Part shown: positions 24,023 to 33,015 of the stretch, one piece after another
How positions within the stretch are numbered: the stretch's first letter is position 1
How the letters are laid out: every line of letters begins with the position of its first letter
From: Candidatus Bathyarchaeota archaeon
Lineage (GTDB): Archaea; Thermoproteota; Bathyarchaeia; Bathyarchaeales; SOJC01
Reading direction: 5' to 3'
Assembly (NCBI GenBank): GCA_026014805.1
Contig: JAOZHR010000031.1
Span: forward strand, 112,351-176,350
Length of the DNA: 64,000 nucleotides
Notes under the pieces: generated by a model
The model's database searches: none
The model's input: the letters and a program-made list of their open reading frames with translations, nothing else
What the model was told of the DNA's origin: nothing
Program-made: the position numbers and the translations under genes

Positions 24023-25208
24023 AGAAGACTTCCAAAACCTTCTAGACATCTTGAATCGATTTCAAGAGATAGAGCTCGAAGACGTAGAGATGGAGATCGG
24101 AGATTTGGAACTATGGCTTCAACCAGGTGTCGCAGCTCCAGCAACTTTACCTAAAGCTCTAAAAGTTGTCCCACCTTTAAAGGCAAAACCAACTGCTATT
24201 CTGCAAGCAGACTTTATCCCCCCAGTAGAGGAATATCCTGGACAAATCACCGAAGTGACGCTTGGAGCCACTAAAAGTCAAGGAGGAACCCGTGGAAAAT
24301 CAATAACTATCGGCGGAGAAAAATCTCCCGCATTCTACCTCTTCGAAACCCCTCCTCCCAACCCACCGATAATCTCTCTGGACGTTTTCGACACGACGAT
24401 TCCGTTAGCAAAACCCGTAAAAACGCATTTCAAAGAAGTCTTGGAGGATCCAGTTGCATGGGCGAAGTTAGCTGTTGACAAATATGGTGCAGACATGATA
24501 ACGCTGCATCTCATCAGCATCGATCCATTACTTAAGGATACATCGCCAAATGAAGCCGCAAAAACAGTTGAAGCCGTGCTACAAGCCGTAGATGTACCTT
24601 TAATAATCGGAGGCTGTGGCGACCCGAAGAAAGACCTTGAAGTCTTTGAGAAAGTAGCAGAAATCGGGGCTGGCGAGCGGTTTATGCTTAGCTCGGTTAC
24701 ACAAGACATGGATATCGAGCGAACATGTGCCGTCGCGAAGAAGTATGGTCACGTGGTGCTTTCGTTTACTCCTATGGATTTGAATCAAGCAAGGCAGCTG
24801 AACCGTCAACTCTACGATTTCTTACCTAAAGAACAAATTGTAATGGACACTACTACAGCTGCTTTAGGATACGGCTTAGATTATGCTTTCACAATAATGG
24901 AACGAGCCAGATTGGCTGCTTTAATGGGTGATCCTGAACTTCAACATCCTATGTCTTCAGGTACCACAAATGCTTGGGCGGCCAGAGAAGCATGGAAAAA
25001 AATGGACCCTGAATGGGGACCGCGAGAGTTTAGAGGTCCAATATGGGAAACTGTAACAGCGCTTACCCTTTTGCTGGCGGGCGTTGATTTGTTTATGATG
25101 ATGCATCCAGCTGCCATAAAAACTCTGAGAGACATGATAAAAGAACTCACCAGCGGCAAGTCGGGCAACACGGCGAAAATTGTAAGCTGGGTAACCGCCA
25201 ATATCTAG
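24003..25208 (+). CDS. cdhD: Corrinoid iron-sulphur protein small (delta) subunit
   Basis: CdhD is a TIM-barrel subunit that pairs with CdhE to carry the methyl-corrinoid. TTG 24003 is preferred to GTG 23994 because AAAGGTG at 23990-23996 then serves as ribosome-binding site, the same arrangement as in cdhB. It has 401 residues. An N-terminal helical segment and Pro/Ala linker (about residues 1-100) precede the barrel with IISLDVFDT and TLHLISIDP. It overlaps the end of cdhC, so translation is coupled. Confidence 0.94.
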   Translation: MAKKESKEDFQNLLDILNRFQEIELEDVEMEIGDLELWLQPGVAAPATLPKALKVVPPLKAKPTAILQADFIPPVEEYPGQITEVTLGATKSQGGTRGKSITIGGEKSPAFYLFETPPPNPPIISLDVFDTTIPLAKPVKTHFKEVLEDPVAWAKLAVDKYGADMITLHLISIDPLLKDTSPNEAAKTVEAVLQAVDVPLIIGGCGDPKKDLEVFEKVAEIGAGERFMLSSVTQDMDIERTCAVAKKYGHVVLSFTPMDLNQARQLNRQLYDFLPKEQIVMDTTTAALGYGLDYAFTIMERARLAALMGDPELQHPMSSGTTNAWAAREAWKKMDPEWGPREFRGPIWETVTALTLLLAGVDLFMMMHPAAIKTLRDMIKELTSGKSGNTAKIVSWVTANI

Positions 25209-25223
25209 AGGAGATGCAAAAGA

Positions 25224-26657
25224 GTGTCTGAGAGGGAAGTAAAAAAAACTAGCATAAGGGAAATCAGTCCCATCGACGTTTACATGTTGCTGCCGAAAAC
25301 AAACTGCAAAGAATGTGGCGAAGAAGCCTGCATGGCATTCGCCGCCAAACTGGTAAACCGCGAAGTAACCTTAGAGCAATGTTTACCCTTATTGAAGGCA
25401 GAGCATGAAAAAGCGTACAAGCAACTCTGGGAAATGCTAAAACCCCCAATAAAAGAAGTCACCATCGGCCCAAAGGAACATTCGATAAAGGTCGGCGGCA
25501 AATACGTTATGTACCGCCACGAATTCACCTACACCAACCCAACAGCTGTCGCCATTGACGTCACCGATGAAATGTCCGATGAAGAATTGCTCGACAGAGT
25601 TAATAAAACACAGCAGTTCAATTACGAATACATAGGTACAACACTAAAACTCAACATGATCGCTGTTCGCTCCACCTCCAACGACCCGGAAAAATTCAAG
25701 GCAGCAGTAAAGAAAGTGTTAGAAAACACTACTTTGCCCCTTATTCTATGCTCATTTGACTCAAAGGTTCTAAAGGCAGGCTTGATGATTGCGTCCAAAG
25801 CCAGACCTCTTCTTTACGCGGCCACAAAAGAAAACTGGAAAGACATGGCTGAACTTGCCCTTTTGCATAATTGTCCTCTCGCAGTCTTTGCTCCAAATAA
25901 CCTTAAGCTTCTTCGATCGCTGTCTAAGACTTTAACGGAATATGGCGTGAAAGATTTGGTATTGGACCCTGGAACATTGTCTGGTGAAGGCCTTGGAGAC
26001 ATGATTAGCAATTTTACCATGATTCGGCGTGCAGCAGCAAAGAAGGGAGATGAGCTTTTGGGCTTTCCACTGATCGGCACTCCTATAACAGCGTGGATAG
26101 AGAATGCAAATGCTCCTGTGGAGGTTGCGGAATGGAACGAGGCGTATTTAGCAGCGATACTGATCAATCGTTATGCTGACATATTGATTCTACACAGCAC
26201 TGAAGGATGGGTGCTATTGCCTAATGTGATTCTTAGAGAAAACATTTACACCGATCCGCGGAAACCGGTAGCCGTTGAGCCTGGACTGCGAACGCTTGGA
26301 ACGCCCGGTGAAAGCTCGCCGGTGATGTTCACGACAAACTTTGCCCTTACCTTTTATACTGTGGCTTCAGACATAGAGTCGGCTGGCATAGATTCTTATC
26401 TCTTGGTAGTTGACTCGGAAGGAATTGCTGTAGATTGCGCGGTTGCGGGGCGAAAGCTGACGGCGGATAAGGTGGCTGAAGCCATTAAGGAGGCTAGGAT
26501 GGAAGAGAAGGTGAAACATCGAAAGCTGATTATTCCCGGGAAAGCGGCGCGCCTTAGCGGCGAAATAGAAGAAGCGAGCGGCTGGGAGATAATGGTGGGA
26601 CCCAGAGATTCCTCCGATATCCCAAAATTCCTACAGGAAAAATGGGGAAAACCCTAA
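25224..26657 (+). CDS. cdhE: Corrinoid iron-sulphur protein large (gamma) subunit
   Basis: CdhE binds the cobamide that passes the methyl group to CdhC. The 477-residue protein has the N-terminal [4Fe-4S] domain with Cys28, Cys31, Cys36 and Cys53, a central TIM barrel and a C-terminal B12-binding domain with GIAVDCAVAGRKL. The cluster keeps cobalt reduced. GTG 25224 follows GAGGAG by ten bases. It is the last gene of the operon and is convergent with a ferredoxin gene. Confidence 0.95.
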   Translation: MSEREVKKTSIREISPIDVYMLLPKTNCKECGEEACMAFAAKLVNREVTLEQCLPLLKAEHEKAYKQLWEMLKPPIKEVTIGPKEHSIKVGGKYVMYRHEFTYTNPTAVAIDVTDEMSDEELLDRVNKTQQFNYEYIGTTLKLNMIAVRSTSNDPEKFKAAVKKVLENTTLPLILCSFDSKVLKAGLMIASKARPLLYAATKENWKDMAELALLHNCPLAVFAPNNLKLLRSLSKTLTEYGVKDLVLDPGTLSGEGLGDMISNFTMIRRAAAKKGDELLGFPLIGTPITAWIENANAPVEVAEWNEAYLAAILINRYADILILHSTEGWVLLPNVILRENIYTDPRKPVAVEPGLRTLGTPGESSPVMFTTNFALTFYTVASDIESAGIDSYLLVVDSEGIAVDCAVAGRKLTADKVAEAIKEARMEEKVKHRKLIIPGKAARLSGEIEEASGWEIMVGPRDSSDIPKFLQEKWGKP

Positions 26658-26701
26658 AGTCAAATACGATTCTTCTTTCACTCACTCTATTGCACGCGCT
26701 A

Positions 26702-27163
26702 TCAGAGTTTTCTATATCGTTTCAAGTATGCTTCATCATCTGGAAAAAGAGATTCAACTCTGCTGTGTCTCCTTTGCGAATTGATGCTATTGAAAAGCAA
26801 GACAACTGCCCCGGGTCTACTAAAGCTCTCCACCTTCCCATCGAATCGTCTTCTACTCACTTTAATGCAATCATCCACAATGCAGCAGAGAACGCAGGCA
26901 CCACAATACACACACAAGTCCCCAATGATGCCTACATTTCCATCCCGCCAATACAAAGCCTTTGAAGGGCAGGCTTTGATGCAGAGCTCACATTCAAGCC
27001 CCTGGCACGTTCTTTCATTGATGCTTATGCTTCCCTTTTCAAAGAACTCTTTCACGTTTAGCGATTCAAGAAGCTGCTCCCTTACGCTTTTTTTTCGCTT
27101 TTCCGATGTTTCAAGAAGAAGCTGAAATATGTCTCCCTCAGAAGATTCCTTCTTTCTTGCCAC
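26702..27163 (-). CDS. Ferredoxin-like 2[4Fe-4S] protein
   Basis: The 153-residue protein has a helical N-terminal extension of about 50 residues and then a bacterial-type ferredoxin core: Cys53, Cys58, Cys61 and Cys65 for one cluster and Cys84, Cys87, Cys90, Cys94 with Cys99 for the other. The first motif is CX4CXXCXXXCP, with two residues more than usual between the first two Cys. A basic C-terminal tail of about 50 residues follows. It starts at GTG 27163. It may serve as electron partner of CODH, but it lies on the opposite strand and is not in the cdh operon. Confidence 0.85.
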   Translation of the reverse strand: MARKKESSEGDIFQLLLETSEKRKKSVREQLLESLNVKEFFEKGSISINERTCQGLECELCIKACPSKALYWRDGNVGIIGDLCVYCGACVLCCIVDDCIKVSRRRFDGKVESFSRPGAVVLLFNSINSQRRHSRVESLFPDDEAYLKRYRKL

Positions 27164-27294
27164 TTAGTCCAACTCCCTCTTGCATTTTCCTGCTAGCCGA
27201 TTGTTTTTTGTCGTATAATAGAATGATGAATGGCACCTATTTATTTTAGATTAAAGCTCTAACAGTATAGACAAAACGGAAAGATGACAAAACT

Positions 27295-28056
27295 ATGAGG
27301 CTTTGTGTAATCTACAACGACGAGTATGCTGAACGCGTTATGGGGAATCTTATTAACGCGTCAAACTACTGCCTGTCATGCGGGTTTACATGCACCTACT
27401 GCAGGCAGCTCTACAGCTCCTTCGCTGCAGACATTCAAGCAGTCTACAAGACTCCGCCAAATCTACCCGCTTTTATTGATGAGCCGGAAAAATACTTACC
27501 CCATGATTTACCCAACTGTGACATCATACTTGCCATTGGATTGCATCCAGACCTACTCGTGGCAATGTCAACTCTCGCAGAGAAAGCAAAAGCGAAGGCT
27601 GTCATCGTTCCTTTGGAAAATCGAAACTGGTGTCACCGCGGCTTGCAAAGACAGCTTGAAAAGTCACTAAGCGAAATAGATGTCGAATACGCGTTTCCAA
27701 AACCTTTCTGCACGCTAGAAGAAACTGGAAAGTCAGCCATAGATAATTTTGTTCGGCGATATCAGATAGGGAAGCCTCTTGTCGAAGTGAAAGTTGCAGG
27801 AAGTATGATTACTGACGCTCAAGTCTTGAGGAGTGCACCATGTGGCTCAACTTGGTATGTGGCTCAACAAATTAAATGGACAAAAATCTCCGACATAGAA
27901 GATACTGTAGCAGTGGCACATCATGCCTTTCCTTGCACAGCAAGCATGGATGTCGACCCAGAAATCGATGAGCCAATTCTTCATATGGCTGGCTACGCCA
28001 TTAGAGAAGCAGTGAAAGACGCTATAAAACGGGCTCAAAAAGATGCATATGTATAG
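27295..28056 (+). CDS. DUF166 family protein
   Basis: The 253-residue protein matches archaeal DUF166. It has an N-terminal strand leading to Cys-rich YCLSCGFTCTYC, a central DIILAIGLHPDLL, and a C-terminal SAPCGSTWYVAQ followed by HHAFPCTASM. DUF166 is a methanogen and archaeal family that has been loosely linked to thymidylate synthesis. Here it is 68 bases upstream of a thyA-like gene in the same direction, which supports that link by context. The many conserved Cys suggest metal or cluster binding; the reaction is not known. Confidence 0.8.
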   Translation: MRLCVIYNDEYAERVMGNLINASNYCLSCGFTCTYCRQLYSSFAADIQAVYKTPPNLPAFIDEPEKYLPHDLPNCDIILAIGLHPDLLVAMSTLAEKAKAKAVIVPLENRNWCHRGLQRQLEKSLSEIDVEYAFPKPFCTLEETGKSAIDNFVRRYQIGKPLVEVKVAGSMITDAQVLRSAPCGSTWYVAQQIKWTKISDIEDTVAVAHHAFPCTASMDVDPEIDEPILHMAGYAIREAVKDAIKRAQKDAYV

Positions 28057-28124
28057 TTCTCGATTTCAAAAATTTTATAGATTGATTTGTTCACTAGTTA
28101 AAGTCAACTTGAAGAGGTACAGCA

Positions 28125-28850
28125 ATGAAGTATGTCAAGATTAGTGCTTTTGATTGTCCAGATGCGTGGTACAAGACCTTAGGAGCTATATGGAATGAAG
28201 GCGACATTTTTGAAGTATGCTACGGCTCTGAGTACGCCGAAACTAAGAAACTCAATCTTTCTATAGAAGTCGCTAAGCCGGAAACTAGACCGCTCGTTGA
28301 TGACAAGGCGCCATGCGACATGAAGTATGTGCAGTGGTACGCGCTGAAATATTTATGGTCAGGCATAATTGAAGATGAAACATACACCTACGGTAGCAGA
28401 CTGAGGAAGCCCATAGACCAAATAGAAGCAGCAATTAAGCGATATCTCGAAGAGCCTGCCGACAGACAAATAACATTAGCGGTACGATTACCGGAAGATA
28501 TAATGAAACGTGTCAATGACAGAAAGCATGAGCCCCCGTGTTTAAGCCTCATCGACACAGAGGTCCTAGAAGGAAAGCTTCACTTGACATGTTACTTCAG
28601 ATCATGGGATGCTTATGCTGGATTGCCCGCCAACGTAGCTGGAATTCAATTGTTTAATGAAGCTTTCGTCTCAGAAATCAACAGACAGGGGAACCTCAAC
28701 CTCAAATCTGGCAAGCTGATTTTTCACTCTAAGAACTGCCATATCTACAAGAGACAATTCAAACTTGTGGAAGACATGTTGAATCCAAAAAACGAGGGTA
28801 GAAGAAAAATGTTTAGAGCCGAAAATCGGCTAAAGGAATCAAGAATGTAA
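28125..28850 (+). CDS. thyA: Thymidylate synthase, archaeal ThyA type
   Basis: The enzyme methylates dUMP to dTMP using a methylene-pterin. The 241-residue length is that of the short archaeal form. Cys139 in HEPPCLSLID is the nucleophile. RSWDAYAGLPANVAG matches the phosphate-binding RSXDXXXGXPXNXA signature. GAGGT stands upstream of ATG 28125. With DUF166 before it and thymidylate kinase at 54 kb, the window encodes two confident steps of dTTP synthesis. Confidence 0.88.
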   Translation: MKYVKISAFDCPDAWYKTLGAIWNEGDIFEVCYGSEYAETKKLNLSIEVAKPETRPLVDDKAPCDMKYVQWYALKYLWSGIIEDETYTYGSRLRKPIDQIEAAIKRYLEEPADRQITLAVRLPEDIMKRVNDRKHEPPCLSLIDTEVLEGKLHLTCYFRSWDAYAGLPANVAGIQLFNEAFVSEINRQGNLNLKSGKLIFHSKNCHIYKRQFKLVEDMLNPKNEGRRKMFRAENRLKESRM

Positions 28851-28911
28851 GCTGAAGCTTTTCTCTCGAAAGTGTATGCTACTAAACAGGCTAAAAACAA
28901 GGAGGAAAACG

Positions 28912-29958
28912 TTAGTTCCTTAGAGAATTTCGCCGCTTCTTTTTTGAAAGCTTAGTCAAGAGAGTTAGCGCAAAGGGCTCTTCATCTACCGCTCTGGTCC
29001 TAAGCTTTCCAGCTTCCACCGCGCCATCAAGAATTCTTTCACCCTTTTCAGTTCGAAGAATTACGAATGTCCAGCCATTAAGCCCTAAGCCACCAGCGGA
29101 AATGTCGGCTAGCTCGGCGCTGAAGTCGCTGCAAAGATGGCAGCTCTCCCTAGTGTACTGCTTTGCCTCAGACAAGGAAACACTCTTTACTTCGCCCGAT
29201 CTCAGAGAGACAAGAACTTTCCCTTTAATGTTCATCTTTTCAATGTTGTTCAGGTCGAGACCCATGTTTTCTTTGAGATGCTTTTCAAAAAACCCGTCGT
29301 ACGTGAAACTTTCCGTGCACATCAATCCAACAGTAAATTGCAGCGAGTTGGAATACTTTTTTAGAGGAAACATCTGTATTTTCCGAATTGCATGAATCTG
29401 ACAAGGAGTACCCACAAAAGCTAAACTCTTCTTTCTCTGTTTCACCCCCTCTTGCAGAGCTAACATGTTTGGCGAGTATGAATAACGAGTTCCGGCGTTT
29501 TCCAAGACTTCTTCGGGAGTTGTCGCTAGTTTTGGCATGGGATAAAGAGGCTTGTCTGCTGCGAGTCCTGAAAGCGCCACTCCCTCAATTATACCCTTTT
29601 GCAAGGCATAAACAAGAAGAGCAGTTACAGCACCTCCATCTTGGCACCTTTCTAATAGTTCCTTTTCAGTTGCTTGAGCTAGAATAAGATGGCGATAGAT
29701 GCCAAATTCTTCATTTCCCTCTCTTTGTCTCATAAAGACAAACTCTTCTGCCTTAGACCACGACCAATCATATTTCGGGCAAACCTGAGGGCAAATGCCG
29801 CAAGTTTCACATTCTTTCACCAATCTCGGTTGTCCTTCGCCATAATCCAAGCAGTTGAACGGGCATACTACAACGCAAGTGGCGCAGCCTACACATTGGT
29901 TAGTTAGAACCACGTCTTTCTCTAAAGTTTCCTCGAAGCTTAATTTACGAGTCTGCAT
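28912..29958 (-). CDS. F420-reducing hydrogenase/dehydrogenase beta-subunit-like iron-sulphur flavoprotein
   Basis: With ATG 29958 the protein has 348 residues; an upstream frame to 30021 looks non-coding. Two [4Fe-4S] motifs (CVGCATCVVVCP and CETCGICPQVCP) open the protein. They are followed by the FrhB/FdhB domain with CQDGGAVTALL and AFVGTPCQIHAIRK, which bind FAD and an additional cluster. FrhB-type proteins exchange electrons between F420 and iron-sulphur partners. It lies directly downstream of the HdrA-like gene on the same strand with a 93-base gap, so it may feed F420 electrons to that protein. Confidence 0.85.
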   Translation of the reverse strand: MQTRKLSFEETLEKDVVLTNQCVGCATCVVVCPFNCLDYGEGQPRLVKECETCGICPQVCPKYDWSWSKAEEFVFMRQREGNEEFGIYRHLILAQATEKELLERCQDGGAVTALLVYALQKGIIEGVALSGLAADKPLYPMPKLATTPEEVLENAGTRYSYSPNMLALQEGVKQRKKSLAFVGTPCQIHAIRKIQMFPLKKYSNSLQFTVGLMCTESFTYDGFFEKHLKENMGLDLNNIEKMNIKGKVLVSLRSGEVKSVSLSEAKQYTRESCHLCSDFSAELADISAGGLGLNGWTFVILRTEKGERILDGAVEAGKLRTRAVDEEPFALTLLTKLSKKKRRNSLRN

Positions 29959-30051
29959 GCTCAACCCCAAAGAAGTGTTATTGTTTGAGTTAAGATATAC
30001 ATAAGTTTCTCTTAAAGGCAAGTAATTCTGCGATCTCTCCTGTTCTATGGC

Positions 30052-32148
30052 TTATTTGAGCGGGGTTGATCCAATGCCTTCGAGTTTAGCTGCGAAACTT
30101 TTAAGAACTTCACTAAGATGCTGTTCATTACCTACAGAACATCGTTCCACCTGCAGCCTTTTAGACTCGATTCCCACAGCTTGAAGCCATTCTTTCATTT
30201 GCTTGACACGTTTCTCAGCAGTGAAGCTACCAAAAACGTAATGACAATCTTTAGAGTCACAACTTATAATTAGAACTCCATCGGCACCAAGCATGAAAGC
30301 GTGGAGAACATGGAGAGGGTCAACTCTGCCGCTGCATTTTACTGGGACAACGTGAGTGTCTTGTGACCATTCAAATCCGTTTGCGTTGTAGGACCAGTTG
30401 CAAACAAAAGCTAAGGTTTGAGGTCCCTTTCTGGTTGCCCATGAGGTTGCAGCGTCTTTTATTTGGGCTGAAATTTTCTCATCAGAGAAGTTCTGCATGG
30501 TGATCGCTTCTGCTGGACATTCTACAACGCACGTCCCACAGCCCTTACACAGGATTAAGTTCACTTTTGCAACAGACTTTTCCAATTTTATGGCGCCATA
30601 TTCACATACTTTCTCGCAGTTGGCGCAGGCGATACATCTGTCCTCGTCCACAAGTGCGTCGTCTGCTTCGCAAAGTTCTTCCATCTCCAAACATTCTGAA
30701 CAGGGGCCACAGAAGAGACATCTGTGGGCTTCTAACAGTCCAGCATCAGGTATCAACCCTAATTCAACCTCTTTAAAGCAACTCACTCGCTCCTCAGGTG
30801 CTAGACAATGCATTGTTTGTCTCGGCTTTTTCTTCAGAACGCTTTGGTCTGAAACCCATGTCATCTCAGGAATCTCCTTTGTCCTTCCAGCCTTGAGGTC
30901 GGCTCCTTTTATGTAGCGGTCAATGGACACTGCTGCTTTTTTGCCGGCAGCGATGGCTTCAATCACAGAGGCTGGGCCAGTGACAGTGTCGCCGCCAGCA
31001 AATACACCGGGCAATTTTGTTTCAAGCGTAACTTCGTCTACAATAACTCTGTTTCCTCTCACCACTTCGATTTCTTTTGGCAAGAAAGAAATGTCAGGCA
31101 TTTCACCAATGGCAAGCAGCACAGAGTCAACTGGAACGACAAACTCTGAGCCTTTTACTGGTACAGGACGCCTACGACCGCTTTCATCTGGTAGTCCCAG
31201 AGCAGTCTTGGTGCATTCTATTCCAATGACCTTGCCGTCTTTTCCAAGAATTCTTTTAGGCGCTGCGAGAAAATGGAGATTTACGCCTTCCAGTTTTGCC
31301 TCTTCAACCTCTTTGTGATGGGCAGGCATCTCCTTTTCTGATCTTCTGTAAATTATCGTCACTTCATTTGGGCCAAGACGTTTAACTGTCCGAGCAGCGT
31401 CGATGGCGACGTTTCCACCCCCTATGATAGCAATTCTACTTCCGAGCTCAACACGGTTCCCAATATGCACTTCTTTTAGGAAGTCGAGAGCGTGAAAGAC
31501 GCCGTCTAATTCTTCGCCTTCTAGGTTTATGCTGACACAGTGGTGAGCGCCTGTGGCTATGAAAATTGCGTTGTATCCTTGTCTTTTGATTTCGTCAATG
31601 GTTATATCTTTGCCAATCGTTGTGTCAATGCGAATTTCCACTCCAGTTTCTCTAATGTAGTCAATTTCAGCATCCACCACCATTTCAGGCAACCTATACT
31701 CCGGGATGCAGAATCTTAGGCTACCCCCAGGCTTTGACGCACTTTCAAAAACTGTTACTGGATATCCTATTCTAGCTAGCTCGTAAGCAGCAGTAAGCCC
31801 TGCTGGCCCCGAGCCTATAATAGCGATTTTTTCGCTGTGGCTTTTTGGTACTGGCTTTGGTTTTTCTCTTATCTCTGAAGTAAACTCGTAGTCGGCAACC
31901 AAACGTTTAAGGGCACGAATTCTGAGCGGCTCGTCAATGTCTTTTCGAGTGCACGCATCTTCGCAAGGGCTGAAGCAAACTCTGCCGCAAACAGATGGAA
32001 AAGGAATAGATTTCCTGATAATTTCTAGGGCTTCTTTGAGTTTTCCTTGAGCAATAAGTGCGATGTAGGCTTGAACGTTTATTCCAGCTGGGCAAGCTTT
32101 ACGGCAAGGGGGATATTTTTTATCAAGCGTTTTAGAAATGGTAGCCGT
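30052..32148 (-). CDS. GltD/HdrA-like FAD oxidoreductase with ferredoxin and MvhD-type domains
   Basis: The coding frame extends well above the first standard start (TTG 31902): residues such as CRKACPAGINVQAYIALI and CGRVCFSPCEDAC are the N-terminal [4Fe-4S] domain of the GltD family. AGGAGG at 32157-32162 precedes ACG 32148 by eight bases and GTT 32151 by five, so a non-standard start is proposed, giving about 698 residues. Domains in order are the GltD cluster domain, FAD/NAD-binding folds (IGSGPAGLTAAYELAR, then IGGGNVAIDAAR), two ferredoxin clusters (CIACANCEKVC, CKGCGTCVVECP) and an MvhD-like C-terminus. It is divergent from metV-metF and probably supplies them with electrons. Confidence 0.85.
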   Translation of the reverse strand, partial: TATISKTLDKKYPPCRKACPAGINVQAYIALIAQGKLKEALEIIRKSIPFPSVCGRVCFSPCEDACTRKDIDEPLRIRALKRLVADYEFTSEIREKPKPVPKSHSEKIAIIGSGPAGLTAAYELARIGYPVTVFESASKPGGSLRFCIPEYRLPEMVVDAEIDYIRETGVEIRIDTTIGKDITIDEIKRQGYNAIFIATGAHHCVSINLEGEELDGVFHALDFLKEVHIGNRVELGSRIAIIGGGNVAIDAARTVKRLGPNEVTIIYRRSEKEMPAHHKEVEEAKLEGVNLHFLAAPKRILGKDGKVIGIECTKTALGLPDESGRRRPVPVKGSEFVVPVDSVLLAIGEMPDISFLPKEIEVVRGNRVIVDEVTLETKLPGVFAGGDTVTGPASVIEAIAAGKKAAVSIDRYIKGADLKAGRTKEIPEMTWVSDQSVLKKKPRQTMHCLAPEERVSCFKEVELGLIPDAGLLEAHRCLFCGPCSECLEMEELCEADDALVDEDRCIACANCEKVCEYGAIKLEKSVAKVNLILCKGCGTCVVECPAEAITMQNFSDEKISAQIKDAATSWATRKGPQTLAFVCNWSYNANGFEWSQDTHVVPVKCSGRVDPLHVLHAFMLGADGVLIISCDSKDCHYVFGSFTAEKRVKQMKEWLQAVGIESKRLQVERCSVGNEQHLSEVLKSFAAKLEGIGSTPLK

Positions 32149-32328
32149 AACAAAGTCCTCCTACATTGGTTATTGGATTTTTAGTCTTAGAGAGAATGCT
32201 AAAAGGAAAGGAAACGGCAATATTAAACTTGCGTACAAGCTACAAAAAGCATGCCCAGTGTTCTCTTATAGGAATTTTTATATCACTGATTTGGCTTTCA
32301 CTGATTTTCTTTAAGGAGTGACTCTTGG

Positions 32329-33015
32329 TTGATTATAGTTCAGCAAAAGCCGCTAAAAGAAATTTTTGAAATGACGAAAACTCTCGGGAGTCTTCTAATC
32401 GTGGGCTGTGATGGATGCGCTTCCGTAATTCAAGCAGGAGGCAAGAGACAAGCAGAGGTGTTAAAGTCTTTGTTGGAAATGGAGAGAAAAGTGAAAGGAG
32501 AAGAAGCACCTAACGTGAAGGCTATATCCATTCTACGCCAATGCGACCGACAGATCACCTCAACAGCCCTTAATCCCTTAATCGAAGACTACGATGCAGT
32601 TGTTTGCCTAGGCTGCGGAGTTGGAGTTCAAACTCTTGCAGACCTCTACAAAACGAAGTTGATTATCCCAGCAAACGACACAAAATTCCTCGGGATGCAC
32701 GACACCCAAGTAGACAAATTCTATGAAATGTGCAGAGCATGCGGCGACTGCATCCTCTTCGAAACAGGCGGCATATGTCCCTTAACTCGATGCGCAAAAA
32801 GCCTACTAAATGGCCCCTGTGGAGGACAAACAAAAGGCAAATGTGAAGTAGGCGGATGGAAGAATGACTGCGCATGGATTCTCATATACAACCGCTTGAA
32901 AGAGCGAAACCGTCTGGAGCTATTTACAAAGTTTAGACCCCCAAGAGATTATCAAGTTTCAGAGCATCCCCGCGAACTCGGTGGCGAAACAGAAGAAGAG
33001 GAGGCAACAGAATGA
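32329..33015 (+). CDS. metV: Methylenetetrahydrofolate reductase partner subunit MetV
   Basis: MetV is the zinc and iron-sulphur partner of MetF in acetogens. The 228-residue protein has an N-terminal VGCDGCASVIQAGGK segment and a C-terminal Cys-rich domain (CRACGDCILFETGGICPLTRCAK, CGGQTKGKCE) that contains the expected cluster ligands. The start is TTG 32329 with AAGGAG ten bases upstream. Its stop overlaps the metF start in ATGA, so the two are translationally coupled. The acidic last ten residues are unremarkable. Confidence 0.85.
   Translation: MIIVQQKPLKEIFEMTKTLGSLLIVGCDGCASVIQAGGKRQAEVLKSLLEMERKVKGEEAPNVKAISILRQCDRQITSTALNPLIEDYDAVVCLGCGVGVQTLADLYKTKLIIPANDTKFLGMHDTQVDKFYEMCRACGDCILFETGGICPLTRCAKSLLNGPCGGQTKGKCEVGGWKNDCAWILIYNRLKERNRLELFTKFRPPRDYQVSEHPRELGGETEEEEATE

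Noticed and set aside
19702..26657. Methanogenesis (Mcr) genes associated with the cdh operon
   Set aside because: No McrA, B, C, D or G-like protein is encoded in the window, so methanogenesis cannot be inferred from it.
32161..32166. Pyrrolysine read-through as the main explanation for ATG-TAG at the HdrA-like gene
   Set aside because: The TAG is part of a strong AGGAGG ribosome-binding site, so a downstream non-standard start is simpler; no pyl gene is in the window. Kept only as an alternative.
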